Shown in pieces: positions 19,275 to 27,892 of a stretch of DNA of 64,000 nt. Location of the stretch: the NCBI GenBank assembly GCA_947488755.1, contig CANLAD010000001.1, positions 3,109,501 to 3,173,500 of the forward strand, written 5' to 3'. A model generated the notes under the pieces. It was not told where the DNA came from, did no database searches, and was given only the letters and a program-made list of their open reading frames with translations. Within the stretch, counting starts at the first letter, position 1. Each line of letters begins with the position of its first letter. Made by a program: the position numbers and the translations under genes. Origin of the DNA: an uncultured Erythrobacter sp. Lineage in GTDB: Bacteria; Pseudomonadota; Alphaproteobacteria; Sphingomonadales; Sphingomonadaceae.

Positions 19275-19664
19275 TCACCCCGATCCGTTCGCCTTCAAAA
19301 CGCGCTCGATATCATGCGGAGCAAAGGGTTTGACGAGAATCGCCAGCGCGCCGAGATCCTCGATACCACCGAGCGTGTTGGACTGACCGGTCGCGAGAAC
19401 GAAAGACACGCCGCGCGCCGACAGCTTCCGCGCGACGGGGGCGCTGGTTTCCTCACCGAGATTGTAATCCACGATCGCGAAATCAGGCTGGCGATTCGTG
19501 ATTGCTCCAAGAGCGCCCGCCACGCTGCTTTCCACCCGGACCGATGCCACGCCGAGCTCTTTGATCATTTCCTCAATGTCGAGCGCGATGATGAGGGAAT
19601 CCTCGACCACCAGCACATCACGGGGCAGCGCGGCGCCGACGGCGTTTTCGAATTCGTCGCTCAT
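19275..19664 (-). CDS. stand-alone response-regulator receiver protein
   Basis: The whole 129-residue protein is a receiver domain: acidic residues in VLVVEDSLIIALD, phosphoacceptor Asp in FAIVDYNLGEE, Thr in LATGQS and Lys in LVKPFAP. There is no output domain, so it acts by protein contact or as a phosphorelay intermediate, in the style of DivK-like or PhyR-associated receivers. GGGGGC lies before the ATG. It is convergent with the manC-like gene, 28 nt apart, with no terminator visible. A partnership with the nearby MASE1 kinase is possible but only by proximity. Confidence 0.88.
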   Translation of the reverse strand: MSDEFENAVGAALPRDVLVVEDSLIIALDIEEMIKELGVASVRVESSVAGALGAITNRQPDFAIVDYNLGEETSAPVARKLSARGVSFVLATGQSNTLGGIEDLGALAILVKPFAPHDIERVLKANGSG

Positions 19665-19800
19665 ATGTCCAGGTGCCCCCTTGAAATTTTCTTTTCCCGC
19701 AGGGGATTACGCGCCAACAGCATCACGCCGCGAACTTGTTTTTACTGACATAAATCAGGAGGCGGAGCAAATTCGAGGGACTGCATCCCGGCAGCTGCGA

Positions 19801-20103
19801 TCAGCTTTTTTCGAGCATCCGACCGCCATGACGGCGCACCGCACGCTCGATCGTGCCTCCGAGAAAGCCCAGCATTCCCGGCAGGTCGAGCTCGATAACA
19901 ACAAAATCCTCGCCAACATCGATCCCGCCTACGATCCGTTGTCCGGCGGCCGTGATGGTTAGGTCCATGCGGTCTTCGTTGGGCCAGTCGCGTTCGACCG
20001 TTGCCATGCCGGGCGGGAAGTAATTGGCGATCTCGTGCCCGTGCGCGTGCATGCGGCGGCGCACCTCTTCCTTGCCGAGATTATGGGGTAGCGAGACGCG
20101 CAT
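19801..20103 (-). CDS. polyhydroxyalkanoic acid system family protein
   Basis: This 100-residue protein matches the PHA_gran_rgn family in its start (MRVSLPHNLGKEEVRRRM), its central beta structure and its end (LGGTIERAVRRHGGRMLEKS). Members occur near PHA granule genes in some bacteria; the biochemical role is unknown. Its ATG overlaps the stop of the xpaC-like gene by one base (TAATG), so the two are translationally coupled. No PHA synthase or phasin is in the window. Confidence 0.8.
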   Translation of the reverse strand: MRVSLPHNLGKEEVRRRMHAHGHEIANYFPPGMATVERDWPNEDRMDLTITAAGQRIVGGIDVGEDFVVIELDLPGMLGFLGGTIERAVRRHGGRMLEKS

Positions 20104-20918
20104 TATCGGGGCTGCTCGGTAGGTTTACGCGTTTGAGACAGATCAGGCAGCGGAACGCCCGTGTCCGTGTCTCCGCGCATGTCAGCCAGCATTTCATCGC
20201 CGCCATAGCGGTAATCGAGGTAGCGCGACTTGACCGCCAGATCGTCAAGCGCACCTTCTGCCAGCCGCCGGGTGACGCGGTCGACCTCGCCCGATAGCCG
20301 CGTGAGGCTGTTTACCAGCCGATCGTCCGCAGTCCCGCCCGCATGTTCCTCGCCCCGCAAATGTTCGGGCACCTTGCGATAGTTTTCGATTGTCTCGGGG
20401 ATGTATTCACCCACCAGCTCGCGCACTTCGGCCATGGCCGGCTGGTTTGCGTCGAGCCCTTCGAGCTGTAGGCCCAGCGCATCGAGCTGCACGCCGAGCT
20501 GGTCGACGATCTTGACCGCGGGTGGCGGAAGAGCGGGGCGCTGCGCTTCGAGCCACAACTCGGTGCGGGCGACCATTTGCTGCGGATTGCCCTGCTTGAT
20601 CTCTGCGCGCGAGGGCGGCTTAGGCGTCGGGGCGAGGGCGAACACGCCGATCGCTACCACCGCCGCGAGCGCCATCATCAGCACGCCCCAGAAGCCGATA
20701 CCATTGAGGATGAGCCCCGCTATACTGCCTGCCACAACGATGCTCATGATCGCCGCTGCCAGGAACAGTGCGCGCTTGACCCAATATCGCAGCTTGAGGT
20801 CGGCGGAGCCTTTGCCGATAGAGCCTGCCTTGCGGTGCCGGCCGCCGGCACGATTGTCGTCGCGCACGCGGCGCGCGTCCTGAATCACACGGTCACTTTC
20901 GCGGGTGAGATCGTTCAT
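20103..20918 (-). CDS. XpaC-like membrane protein in the telA operon
   Basis: This 271-residue protein has a basic N-terminus (about 45 residues), two close membrane helices (VKRALFLAAAIMSIVVAGSI and GFWGVLMMALAAVVAIGVFAL) and a long helical cytoplasmic C-terminus. It resembles the XpaC (5-bromo-4-chloroindolyl phosphate hydrolysis) family, which is commonly paired with TelA. The original enzymatic name comes from a cloning phenotype and does not establish a function. It lies 9 nt after telA, and its stop overlaps the next start. Confidence 0.65.
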   Translation of the reverse strand: MNDLTRESDRVIQDARRVRDDNRAGGRHRKAGSIGKGSADLKLRYWVKRALFLAAAIMSIVVAGSIAGLILNGIGFWGVLMMALAAVVAIGVFALAPTPKPPSRAEIKQGNPQQMVARTELWLEAQRPALPPPAVKIVDQLGVQLDALGLQLEGLDANQPAMAEVRELVGEYIPETIENYRKVPEHLRGEEHAGGTADDRLVNSLTRLSGEVDRVTRRLAEGALDDLAVKSRYLDYRYGGDEMLADMRGDTDTGVPLPDLSQTRKPTEQPR

Positions 20919-20927
20919 CGGTTCGGA

Positions 20928-22160
20928 TCAACCATCCAGCGACAACAGTGAGGGATCGGAGGCGACCTTGGCCTGCGCCTGCGCCTGTCCTTCGGCCCGA
21001 GCGATGTAGCCCTTCGACTTCTCGACCTCGTCGGACAGCACGTCGACGGTCTGCTTCATCGAATCCAGCGCGCGGACCTTGAACTCGTCGACTTCGTCCA
21101 TTGTGTCGTAGATATTCTGGAAGGCGCGTTGGAGCGTTTCGAGCGGGATCGTCGACGACGCGGCTTGCTCGTGGATTTGCCCGGTCTGTTCGCGCAGCAG
21201 CGTGCTGGTCGAATCGATGATATCGCTGGTGGTCTGGTTGAGCGACGTGATCTGCTGCAATACGAGCTTCTGGTTGGTCATTGCCTGCGCGACGGTAACC
21301 GCGGTGCGCAGCGCGCTGACAGTGGTGGTGCTGGCGCGGTCGACGCCTTTCACCAACTCGACATTGTTTTTCTTGACCAGATCGAGCGCAAGGTACCCCT
21401 GCACGCTCACCGCCATCTGCGTCAGCAGATCCTGAGTGCGCTGACGGACGTAGAACAGCGCGCTTTCGCGCAGCGCCTTGGCCTTCTCCGGATCACTCGC
21501 GTCCAGCTCGTTCGCCTTGGCTTCCAGCCGCGCGTCGAGCGTCTTGGCGATGTGGATCATCTGTTCCAGTTCGCCCATCGCTTCCCAAAGCTTCTGGCGC
21601 TCGGTATCGATCGCGGCGTTGTCGAGATGCAGTTCCTTCTTGCCGCCTTCGAGCCGCTCAAGGATCGCCTGGATATGCCCCTGCGAGGACGTGTAGCTGT
21701 CGAAGTAGTTCTTCAGCTTGTTGCCGAAGGGGATGATGCCGAACAGCTTGCGCGGCGCGAGCAGCTTCTCTTTGCGACCCGGATCGAGGTCTTCGACCGT
21801 GCGACGCAGTTCGGCAAGATCCTTGCCCACGCTGCTGTCGGCATCCATTGCGCGCACCGGTCGGTCGAGGAAGCGGTTCGACTGCTGCGCGGCGGCGCGA
21901 ATCTGTTCCTGACCCATGCGGGTGATCTGATCGACCTTTTCGCCGAATGCTGGCGAGTTCGCGTCGGTCGACACGAGATCGGCGACGAATGCGTCGACTT
22001 TCGTATCGAGCTTGGTTTTCTCCTCGGAGGAGACCGGGACCAGCCCAGCGGCCTTTTCCGGTGCGACCTGTGGCACGGGATCGGGCGGCGTCAGCTCGAA
22101 ATCGGTCGCGGTGGCAGTCTGCGTCGCTGTCGTCGGTGCGGTCTGATCTTGCGTGCTCAT
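20928..22160 (-). CDS. toxic anion resistance protein, TelA family
   Basis: This 410-residue helical protein has a disordered Thr-rich N-terminus of about 40 residues and then TelA family features: NKLKNYFDSYTSSQGHIQ, a long coiled region and the conserved C-terminal stretch MTNQKLVLQQITSLNQTT. TelA homologues are linked to tellurite or antimicrobial stress tolerance, mechanism unsettled. It is first gene of the telA / xpaC-like / PHA-granule-region operon and is preceded by a plausible promoter (22195-22223). Confidence 0.92.
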   Translation of the reverse strand: MSTQDQTAPTTATQTATATDFELTPPDPVPQVAPEKAAGLVPVSSEEKTKLDTKVDAFVADLVSTDANSPAFGEKVDQITRMGQEQIRAAAQQSNRFLDRPVRAMDADSSVGKDLAELRRTVEDLDPGRKEKLLAPRKLFGIIPFGNKLKNYFDSYTSSQGHIQAILERLEGGKKELHLDNAAIDTERQKLWEAMGELEQMIHIAKTLDARLEAKANELDASDPEKAKALRESALFYVRQRTQDLLTQMAVSVQGYLALDLVKKNNVELVKGVDRASTTTVSALRTAVTVAQAMTNQKLVLQQITSLNQTTSDIIDSTSTLLREQTGQIHEQAASSTIPLETLQRAFQNIYDTMDEVDEFKVRALDSMKQTVDVLSDEVEKSKGYIARAEGQAQAQAKVASDPSLLSLDG

Positions 22161-22194
22161 CTGCCCGTCATCACTCCCTGATTCATTACAAACT

Positions 22195-22223
22195 GTATTA
22201 GGTATCTAAAACACGTCTTTCAA
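22195..22223 (-). promoter_or_regulatory. predicted sigma-70-type promoter of the telA operon
   Basis: On the minus strand TTGAAA is followed after exactly 17 nt by TAATAC, about 35 nt before the telA ATG. The -35 is close to consensus; the -10 is weaker. Confidence 0.5.
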
Positions 22224-22313
22224 GCTAGCGCACTTGCCTTGCGTGATCCATCGCGCATTCGCCGTGCTGCGCAATCATTCGTGCTTTGCGATGCTTCGCG
22301 AAAAACCGTAAAC

Positions 22314-23924
22314 ATGCGCATCAACCGCTATCCAAGGCCCTACGTGGACACCGAAACCACCCCGCGCCCCGCGCCATCGAGCTCTGGCTATCATCCGCTT
22401 CCCGACAAGGAAACCGGTGCCGCAGCGGGCACCGGGCAGAGCGGATCGACTTTCGGCAGAGTCATTTTCAGCGTGCGCCGCTGGTGGTTAGAGGACGTGG
22501 TGGGCACGGTCGATCAGGCCGAGGTTATCGAGGAGCGGCGCGAGGATTGCCTGCTGTCGGAGCGGTACCTCTTCATGACCGCGATGAGCGCCGGTATCGC
22601 GGTATTGGGCCTGTTGCTGTCCTCGCCTGCGGTAGTGATTGGCGCGATGCTGCTTTCGCCACTGATGGGGCCGATCATCGGGCTGGGCTTTGCGCTTGCG
22701 ATTGGCGATTATCACTGGCTCAAGCAATCCGCGCGCAGCCTTGCCTGGGGAACCGTGCTGGGTGTTGGGCTGACAGCGGTGCTGGTCTTTTTCTCGCCGA
22801 TCCAGACGATCACGCAGGAGATCGCTGCGCGCACGCAGCCAAATCTGTTCGACTTGTTTGTCGCGCTGTTTTCCGCGCTTGCGGGCTCATATGCGATGAT
22901 CCGGGGGCGTGCGGGGACGATCGTGGGCGTTGCGATCGCCACTGCGCTGATGCCGCCGCTCGCCGTCATCGGATTTGGCCTGGCGACGCTCAACTGGACG
23001 GTGTTTTCCGGCGCGCTGCTGCTTTACGTCACGAACCTGCTCACGATCGCGCTGACCGCGTGGGGGATGGCGCGGCTGTATGGGTTTCAGACCAATCTGT
23101 CCGAGCGCAACACGCTGTTCCAGAATGTCGCCGTTGCGACCGTGTTCGTCGCGCTTGCGGTGCCGCTGGCCTTCTCGCTGCAGCAGATCGCGTGGCAGAC
23201 CAATGCACAGCGCATCGTGCGTTCGGAAATCGGCGACCAGTTCGTGTCCGAGGCGCGCATTACAGCGGTCGATATCGAGTTCGGGGTGGAGCCGATCCTC
23301 GTCTCCGCGACGGTCTTCACGCCGGAGGTTGAACCCGATGCCGAAGTCGAGATTGAGCGCGCGCTCGCCAAGCGTCTGGATCAACCGATCGAGATGTCAC
23401 TGGCGCAGATCGAATCGGCCGGCGGTACCGAGGCCGAGCAGGCCCAACTCTCCGCTGCTCGTGCGCGCGAGGAAGCGGCGGCGCTCGAGCGCGCCGAGGA
23501 TCTCGCGACCCGGCTGGCTCTGGTAGCAGGTGTCGAAGAGGATGGAGTGACGATCGACCGTGCCCGCCGCCGCGCAATGGTCCGGGCCGAGCCGCTCGAT
23601 GGCGCTTCGCTCGCCGCCTATCGGACGCTTGAGGCGCGTATTGCAGCCACAGAGCCCGACTGGACGGTCGAATTGCTGCCACCATTGGGCGAATTGCCGG
23701 CGCGAATCCCGTTCGGAGAGGATGGTCCGACCCCGCAAGGAGCGGCGGCTCTGGGTGTGATCGAGTGGGCCGCCGAGCGCTTCGATCTGCCTATCGTTCT
23801 GATCGGCCCGGAAGCAGACGCTGCGCGTGCGGCAGAATTGCTTGGCAGCCGCGGGGTGAGCGTCGAAACGCGCGAAGGCGAGGGTGTGCTGCGTGCGCAA
23901 TGGGGTGGAGTGGTTTCGCGATGA
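22314..23924 (+). CDS. DUF389 (TIGR00341-type) membrane protein
   Basis: After a Pro-rich N-terminus, residues about 85-310 contain some six membrane helices, with the DUF389 core (VIGAMLLSPLMGPIIGLGFALAIGD, AGTIVGVAIATALMPPLAVIGFG). The C-terminal 220 residues form a soluble, Glu/Ala-rich region ending in an alpha/beta segment (LPIVLIGPEADAARAAELL) that looks OmpA-like. Function of the family is unknown. The track ORF begins at a GTG (22239); the ATG at 22314 (MRINRYPRP) is a reasonable alternative though its ribosome-binding site is weak. It overlaps the MAPEG gene by ATGA. Confidence 0.82.
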   Translation: MRINRYPRPYVDTETTPRPAPSSSGYHPLPDKETGAAAGTGQSGSTFGRVIFSVRRWWLEDVVGTVDQAEVIEERREDCLLSERYLFMTAMSAGIAVLGLLLSSPAVVIGAMLLSPLMGPIIGLGFALAIGDYHWLKQSARSLAWGTVLGVGLTAVLVFFSPIQTITQEIAARTQPNLFDLFVALFSALAGSYAMIRGRAGTIVGVAIATALMPPLAVIGFGLATLNWTVFSGALLLYVTNLLTIALTAWGMARLYGFQTNLSERNTLFQNVAVATVFVALAVPLAFSLQQIAWQTNAQRIVRSEIGDQFVSEARITAVDIEFGVEPILVSATVFTPEVEPDAEVEIERALAKRLDQPIEMSLAQIESAGGTEAEQAQLSAARAREEAAALERAEDLATRLALVAGVEEDGVTIDRARRRAMVRAEPLDGASLAAYRTLEARIAATEPDWTVELLPPLGELPARIPFGEDGPTPQGAAALGVIEWAAERFDLPIVLIGPEADAARAAELLGSRGVSVETREGEGVLRAQWGGVVSR

Positions 23925-24313
23925 ATGTCGAACTTTACGCGCTTGCGCTTGGGGCGGGTCTGCTCGTTGTGCATGTCCTGCTCGCCGCCCACTACAAGAC
24001 GAAGCAATTCGGCATCGAATGGAACCTCAGCTCGCGCGAAGATACGCCTGCAGAATTGGACGGTATGGCAGGTCGCCTCCAGCGGGCGTCCGACAACTTC
24101 CGCGAGACCTTTCCGGTCGCCATAGTCGCTTTCGGCGGGCTCATCCTGGCTGACAAGACCAGCGAGACGACCGGAGTGGCTGCGTTGGTCTGGCTCGGCG
24201 CCCGGACGCTCTATCTGCCGATCTACTGGGCAGGTATCGAGAAGATCCGCACAGCAGTATGGGGCGTCTCGATGCTGGGGCTGCTGTATGCGCTGGGCGT
24301 GCTGCTGACCTGA
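23921..24313 (+). CDS. MAPEG-family membrane protein
   Basis: This 130-residue protein with four membrane segments shows the MAPEG pattern, including RLQRASDNFRETFPV in the first loop and ARTLYLPIYWAGI near the end. Eukaryotic relatives handle eicosanoids and glutathione; bacterial ones are mostly uncharacterised. Its ATG overlaps the DUF389 stop (ATGA), so the pair is translationally coupled. It converges on the fatty acyl-AMP ligase gene, 20 nt away. Confidence 0.9.
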   Translation: MNVELYALALGAGLLVVHVLLAAHYKTKQFGIEWNLSSREDTPAELDGMAGRLQRASDNFRETFPVAIVAFGGLILADKTSETTGVAALVWLGARTLYLPIYWAGIEKIRTAVWGVSMLGLLYALGVLLT

Positions 24314-24333
24314 TGCCCACTGATTGACCGATC

Positions 24334-26064
24334 CTAGGCGGCCAGCTCCAGCGGCACGATCTCGCCCGACAGATAGAGCTTCTTTGCCTTCGCACGGCTG
24401 AGCTTGCCCGAGCTGGTGCGAGGTAGGGTGCGCGGGGGTACGAGTTCGACCACGCAGCTCATTCCGGTGACCGAGCGGACCTTGTCGGAGATCTGTTCGC
24501 GCAGGCGGATCCGTTCGACCGGATCGGAGACGCGGCAATGGACCAGTACGGCGGGCGCCTCCTCGCCATTGTCGGTTTCGATCGCGAATGCGGCGATGTC
24601 GCCGTGGTTGAAGCCGGGCAATTGCTCCACCGCCCACTCGATATCCTGCGGCCAGTGGTTCTTGCCGTTGATGATGATCATGTCCTTCGCCCGGCCGACG
24701 ATGAACAAATAGCCATCGGCCAGGTAGCCCATGTCACCTGTGTCGAGCCAGCCATCGACCAGGCAATCGGCAGTTGCGGCCTCGTCGCGGAAATAGGAGT
24801 GCATGACGCTGGGGCCTTGCGCCCAGACCTTACCGATCTGGTGGTCGCCGCGCGCCCGCCCATCCTCGCCGCGAATTTCGACCGACATGTCCGGCAGCGG
24901 TTTGCCGCAATTGACGATCGCGCGGTAGCGGGCAGGGCGCGAAATGTCGCGCGGCGTTCCCGAAAGGCGCTCTTCTTCGACCAGTTCGACGCGGATCCCT
25001 TCGCCCGGCGGCATCACGGTGACGGCCAGAACCGCTTCTGCCAGGCCATAAGAGGGGGTGAAGGCCTTGGCCTTGAACCCGGCGTCGCTGAAGGCGTTGA
25101 CGAAGCTTTGCATGACGTCCGGGCGGATCATGTCCGCGCCGTTGCCAGCAACACGCCAGCGCGACAGGTCGAAACGCTCGGCCACGTTGGACTGGCTTGA
25201 GATGCGGCGCGCGCAGATGTCGTAGCCGAAGGTCGGCGAATAGGAGAGCGTGCTGCCCTTGTTCGCGCTGATCATGTCGAGCCAGGCAAGTGGACGCCGG
25301 GCGAAAGCATCGGGCTTCAGGTAATCGCCGGAAACCTGGTTCGCGATCAGTGACAGCAGACAGCCGACCAGACCCATGTCGTGATACCACGGCAGCCAGC
25401 TGACGCAGCGCTCGTTCTCACCAAGCTGCATGCTGGTGGAATGGCCGTAGAGATTGTGCAGCAGCGCTTGATGCGTGACCGCGACGCCGGTGGGAAAGCG
25501 CGTCGAGCCGCTGGAATATTGCAGGTAGCAGATGTCCTGCGGAGATGCCTCAGGCAACGCGCACTGCGGCGCTTCACGCTGCGCGAACTCGTCCCAATCA
25601 GTCCCAGCACAGCCTTGCCGCGCGGCTGCGGCCTGCGCCATGTCGGCGATCTCGGCCGGATAGAACAGCATCGCCGGATCGCAGCTTTTGAGCTGTACGG
25701 CGAGCTGGTCGATGTAGTTGTCCTTGCCCCCGAAAGTGGTCGGTAGCGGCAGGGGGACGGGCCAGGCGCCCGCATAGACGCAGCCGCAGAACAAGGCGGC
25801 GAAATCCGCGCCAGTCTCCGCGATCAGGGCGACGCGATCATCTTTGCCGATCCCCGCCGCGACCAGCCGACGCGCCATCGCCAGCGCATCCTCGCGCAGC
25901 TCCGCGTAGGGATAGACTCGCTCGAGCTGTCCACGCATATCGTGGAAGTTCAGGCCCTTCTCACTCCGGGCGGCATAGTCGATCGCATCATTGAAAGTGT
26001 CGAATTGCGCCCGAATGCGTGGTAGGTCGCAATCGTTCGGCGTCGGCTTCAAAGCTTCGGTCAT
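24334..26064 (-). CDS. fatty acyl-AMP ligase (FAAL-type ANL enzyme)
   Basis: The ANL-fold adenylating enzyme carries the FAAL-style motif YLQYSSGSTRFPTGVAVTH, the motif WLPWYHDMGLVGCLL and the hinge/hydrolysis region LDTGDMGYLADGYLFIVGRAKDMI. The C-terminal Lys motif PRTSSGKLSRAKAKKLYL is also present. FAALs activate fatty acids as acyl-AMP for transfer to carrier proteins rather than CoA. At about 576 residues it is stand-alone, and no acyl carrier protein or polyketide gene is beside it, so the acceptor is unknown. The ATG at 26064 (MTEALKPTPND) is preferred to the track start at 26202. Confidence 0.85.
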   Translation of the reverse strand: MTEALKPTPNDCDLPRIRAQFDTFNDAIDYAARSEKGLNFHDMRGQLERVYPYAELREDALAMARRLVAAGIGKDDRVALIAETGADFAALFCGCVYAGAWPVPLPLPTTFGGKDNYIDQLAVQLKSCDPAMLFYPAEIADMAQAAAARQGCAGTDWDEFAQREAPQCALPEASPQDICYLQYSSGSTRFPTGVAVTHQALLHNLYGHSTSMQLGENERCVSWLPWYHDMGLVGCLLSLIANQVSGDYLKPDAFARRPLAWLDMISANKGSTLSYSPTFGYDICARRISSQSNVAERFDLSRWRVAGNGADMIRPDVMQSFVNAFSDAGFKAKAFTPSYGLAEAVLAVTVMPPGEGIRVELVEEERLSGTPRDISRPARYRAIVNCGKPLPDMSVEIRGEDGRARGDHQIGKVWAQGPSVMHSYFRDEAATADCLVDGWLDTGDMGYLADGYLFIVGRAKDMIIINGKNHWPQDIEWAVEQLPGFNHGDIAAFAIETDNGEEAPAVLVHCRVSDPVERIRLREQISDKVRSVTGMSCVVELVPPRTLPRTSSGKLSRAKAKKLYLSGEIVPLELAA

Positions 26065-26235
26065 ACGTTCAGCGATACCCGTTGTTTGCAGCGCGCATCG
26101 GCGCGTCCTATCGTGTTGCCGCCGTGCTCGCAAATTGGCCCTGGGGACAATCCGCAAGCATCTCGGTAACAAACATCGCCCATTTGATAACGAGTGTGGC
26201 ACGAATAAGGCGAAACGGTTTCATCGAGCAGCGAC

Positions 26236-26928
26236 ATGTCAGCGTCCGGTAACGGGGAAAACGGCCAGAGAAACCGCGCTGAAAAGCGGCGGGCGCGCGG
26301 TTCGGGGCGGCGTGAAAAGCGCAAACCCCGCCCGCTGGACGAGACCGCCTTGCGGGATCTAGCGCTTTCGTATGTTGCGCGATTCGCAACGACTGGGGCC
26401 AAGCTTGAAGGTTATCTGGCGCGCAAGATCCGCGAACGCGGCGTGGCCGAGGATGCGGAGGGGCGCACGAGCGATCTCGACGTCACCGGGCTGGTCACCG
26501 GATTTATTGAAGCGGGCTATGTCGACGATGAGGCTTACGCGAGGGCGCGCTCACGCGACCTGACGGCACGCGGATACGGTGCCCGGCGGGTCGAGCAGGC
26601 ATTGTGGGCGGCTGGCGTCGAAGAGGAGGTGCGGGCCGACAGCGCGCCGGGTGAGGCGCAGAGCCGCCGGGCGGCCGTGCTCCTCGCGAAAAAGCGGCGG
26701 TTCGGCCCGTTTTCCCTTTCGGAGGGTGTAGAGATCAGTGACGATGAGCCTGATGGAGACCCGCTGGCGAGGCGAAAACTGCGCGAAAAGCAGGTCGCCG
26801 CGATGCTGCGCGCGGGCCACTCTTACGAGCATGCAAGGTTCATCATCGACGCCGCGCGCCTTGACGATGTCGAGGAATGGCTCGCGGAGGCTGAGGAGGA
26901 CGAGGCGGGGGAGCAGGGCCCGTGGTAA
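26236..26928 (+). CDS. recX: regulatory protein RecX
   Basis: RecX binds RecA filaments and limits their activity. A basic, disordered N-terminus of about 35 residues precedes the three-helix repeats: LARKIRERGV, VTGFIEAGYVDDEAYARARSRDLTARGYGARRVEQAL and the C-terminal AAMLRAGHSYEHARFIIDA. Length 230 is at the long end for alphaproteobacteria. There is no recA next door. It is divergent from the acyl-AMP ligase, and the downstream DUF192 gene overlaps it by 7 nt. Confidence 0.88.
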   Translation: MSASGNGENGQRNRAEKRRARGSGRREKRKPRPLDETALRDLALSYVARFATTGAKLEGYLARKIRERGVAEDAEGRTSDLDVTGLVTGFIEAGYVDDEAYARARSRDLTARGYGARRVEQALWAAGVEEEVRADSAPGEAQSRRAAVLLAKKRRFGPFSLSEGVEISDDEPDGDPLARRKLREKQVAAMLRAGHSYEHARFIIDAARLDDVEEWLAEAEEDEAGEQGPW

Positions 26929-27413
26929 GGTTCGCGGCGCTCGTGATCGGTTTGACGCTTTATGCCTGCTCGCCGCCCGAAACGGCGGAGCGCCCCGAAC
27001 CTTCGGCGGCTGAGCAAGCCGTTCATCCCGTGTCCGGCCTGCCGCTGATAACGGTCACGGTTGACACCGGAGAACGGCGTATCGATTTTGTGACGGAGCT
27101 TGCGAACAGTCCAGAAGCGCAGGAGCAGGGTCTGATGTTCCGCACGAAATTGGGCGAGTTCGAGGGCATGCTGTTTCCCTCGCAGACGCCGCAGGCACGC
27201 AGTTTCTGGATGAAGAACACGCCCCTGCCGCTCGACATCATCTTCGTCGCGCCGGATGGCCGGATCGCCAATATCGAGGGCGGGGTGCCCTATTCGACCG
27301 ACAGCGTCGCTTCGGACGGTCCTGCGGCGGCGGTGTTCGAGATACGCGGCGGGCGCGCGGCAGCTTTGGGGATCGAACCGGGCGACCTGGTGGAATGGGA
27401 AGCGCCAGAGTGA
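26922..27413 (+). CDS. DUF192 lipoprotein
   Basis: A lipoprotein-type signal (LIGLTLYACSP, Cys near residue 16) is followed by a DUF192 domain with EQGLMFRTKL, MLFPSQTPQARSFWMKNTPLPLDIIFV and ALGIEPGDLVEW. The family is found in many bacteria and archaea, function unknown. The GTG start lies inside recX with GGGGGAG upstream, so expression is likely coupled to recX. Confidence 0.9.
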   Translation: MVRFAALVIGLTLYACSPPETAERPEPSAAEQAVHPVSGLPLITVTVDTGERRIDFVTELANSPEAQEQGLMFRTKLGEFEGMLFPSQTPQARSFWMKNTPLPLDIIFVAPDGRIANIEGGVPYSTDSVASDGPAAAVFEIRGGRAAALGIEPGDLVEWEAPE

Positions 27414-27458
27414 GCTTCGATCTTCCCCTTGTCGGGCAAATCCGCTAACCGCGCCGCC

Positions 27459-27881
27459 ATGGGACTCTTAGGCAAAATCTTTACGTGGTGGGACGGCGCG
27501 ACCATCGGCACGCACTTGTGGTCCAAGCGGTCGGGTGGCGAGCAGGTCGGCACCGATGCGATGGGCAACAAATACTATCGCGCGAAGGCGAAAGAGGGCG
27601 GCAAGTCGACCGGCTCCTACACTCAGCGGGAAAAGCGCTGGGTGATCTACGAAGGCGCCAATGATGCGAGCCGCGTGCCGAGCGAATGGCATGGATGGCT
27701 GCATGGCGCATTCGACGATGTGCCCGAAAGCCATCTGCCACCGCCACGTATCTGGGAAGTCGACTACACACCCAATACAACCGGCACCGCGCAGGCCTAT
27801 CTCCCGCAGGGCGCGCTTGAACGCGGGGGCAAGCGGGCCAAGGCCGACGGCGACTACGAAGCGTGGACTCCAGAGGGCTGA
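27459..27881 (+). CDS. NADH:ubiquinone oxidoreductase subunit NDUFA12-like protein
   Basis: The 140-residue protein matches the NDUFA12/B17.2 supernumerary subunit of respiratory complex I: GTHLWSKRSGGEQVGTDAMGNKYYR, RRWVIYEG-type motif (KRWVIYEGANDASRVPSEWHGWLHG) and a C-terminal tail with PNTTGT. This subunit is shared by mitochondria and alphaproteobacteria, where it stabilises the matrix arm; that supports the taxonomic placement. The ATG at 27459 (MGLLGKIFTWW) is preferred to the track start at 27429. It is followed 11 nt later by a DUF2155 gene, a common pairing. Confidence 0.93.
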   Translation: MGLLGKIFTWWDGATIGTHLWSKRSGGEQVGTDAMGNKYYRAKAKEGGKSTGSYTQREKRWVIYEGANDASRVPSEWHGWLHGAFDDVPESHLPPPRIWEVDYTPNTTGTAQAYLPQGALERGGKRAKADGDYEAWTPEG

Positions 27882-27892
27882 TCGGCTTCACC

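Noticed and set aside
22186-22193. TTACAAAC half-site upstream of telA identical to the hppD operator arm
   Set aside because: The second arm is missing, so it is probably chance.
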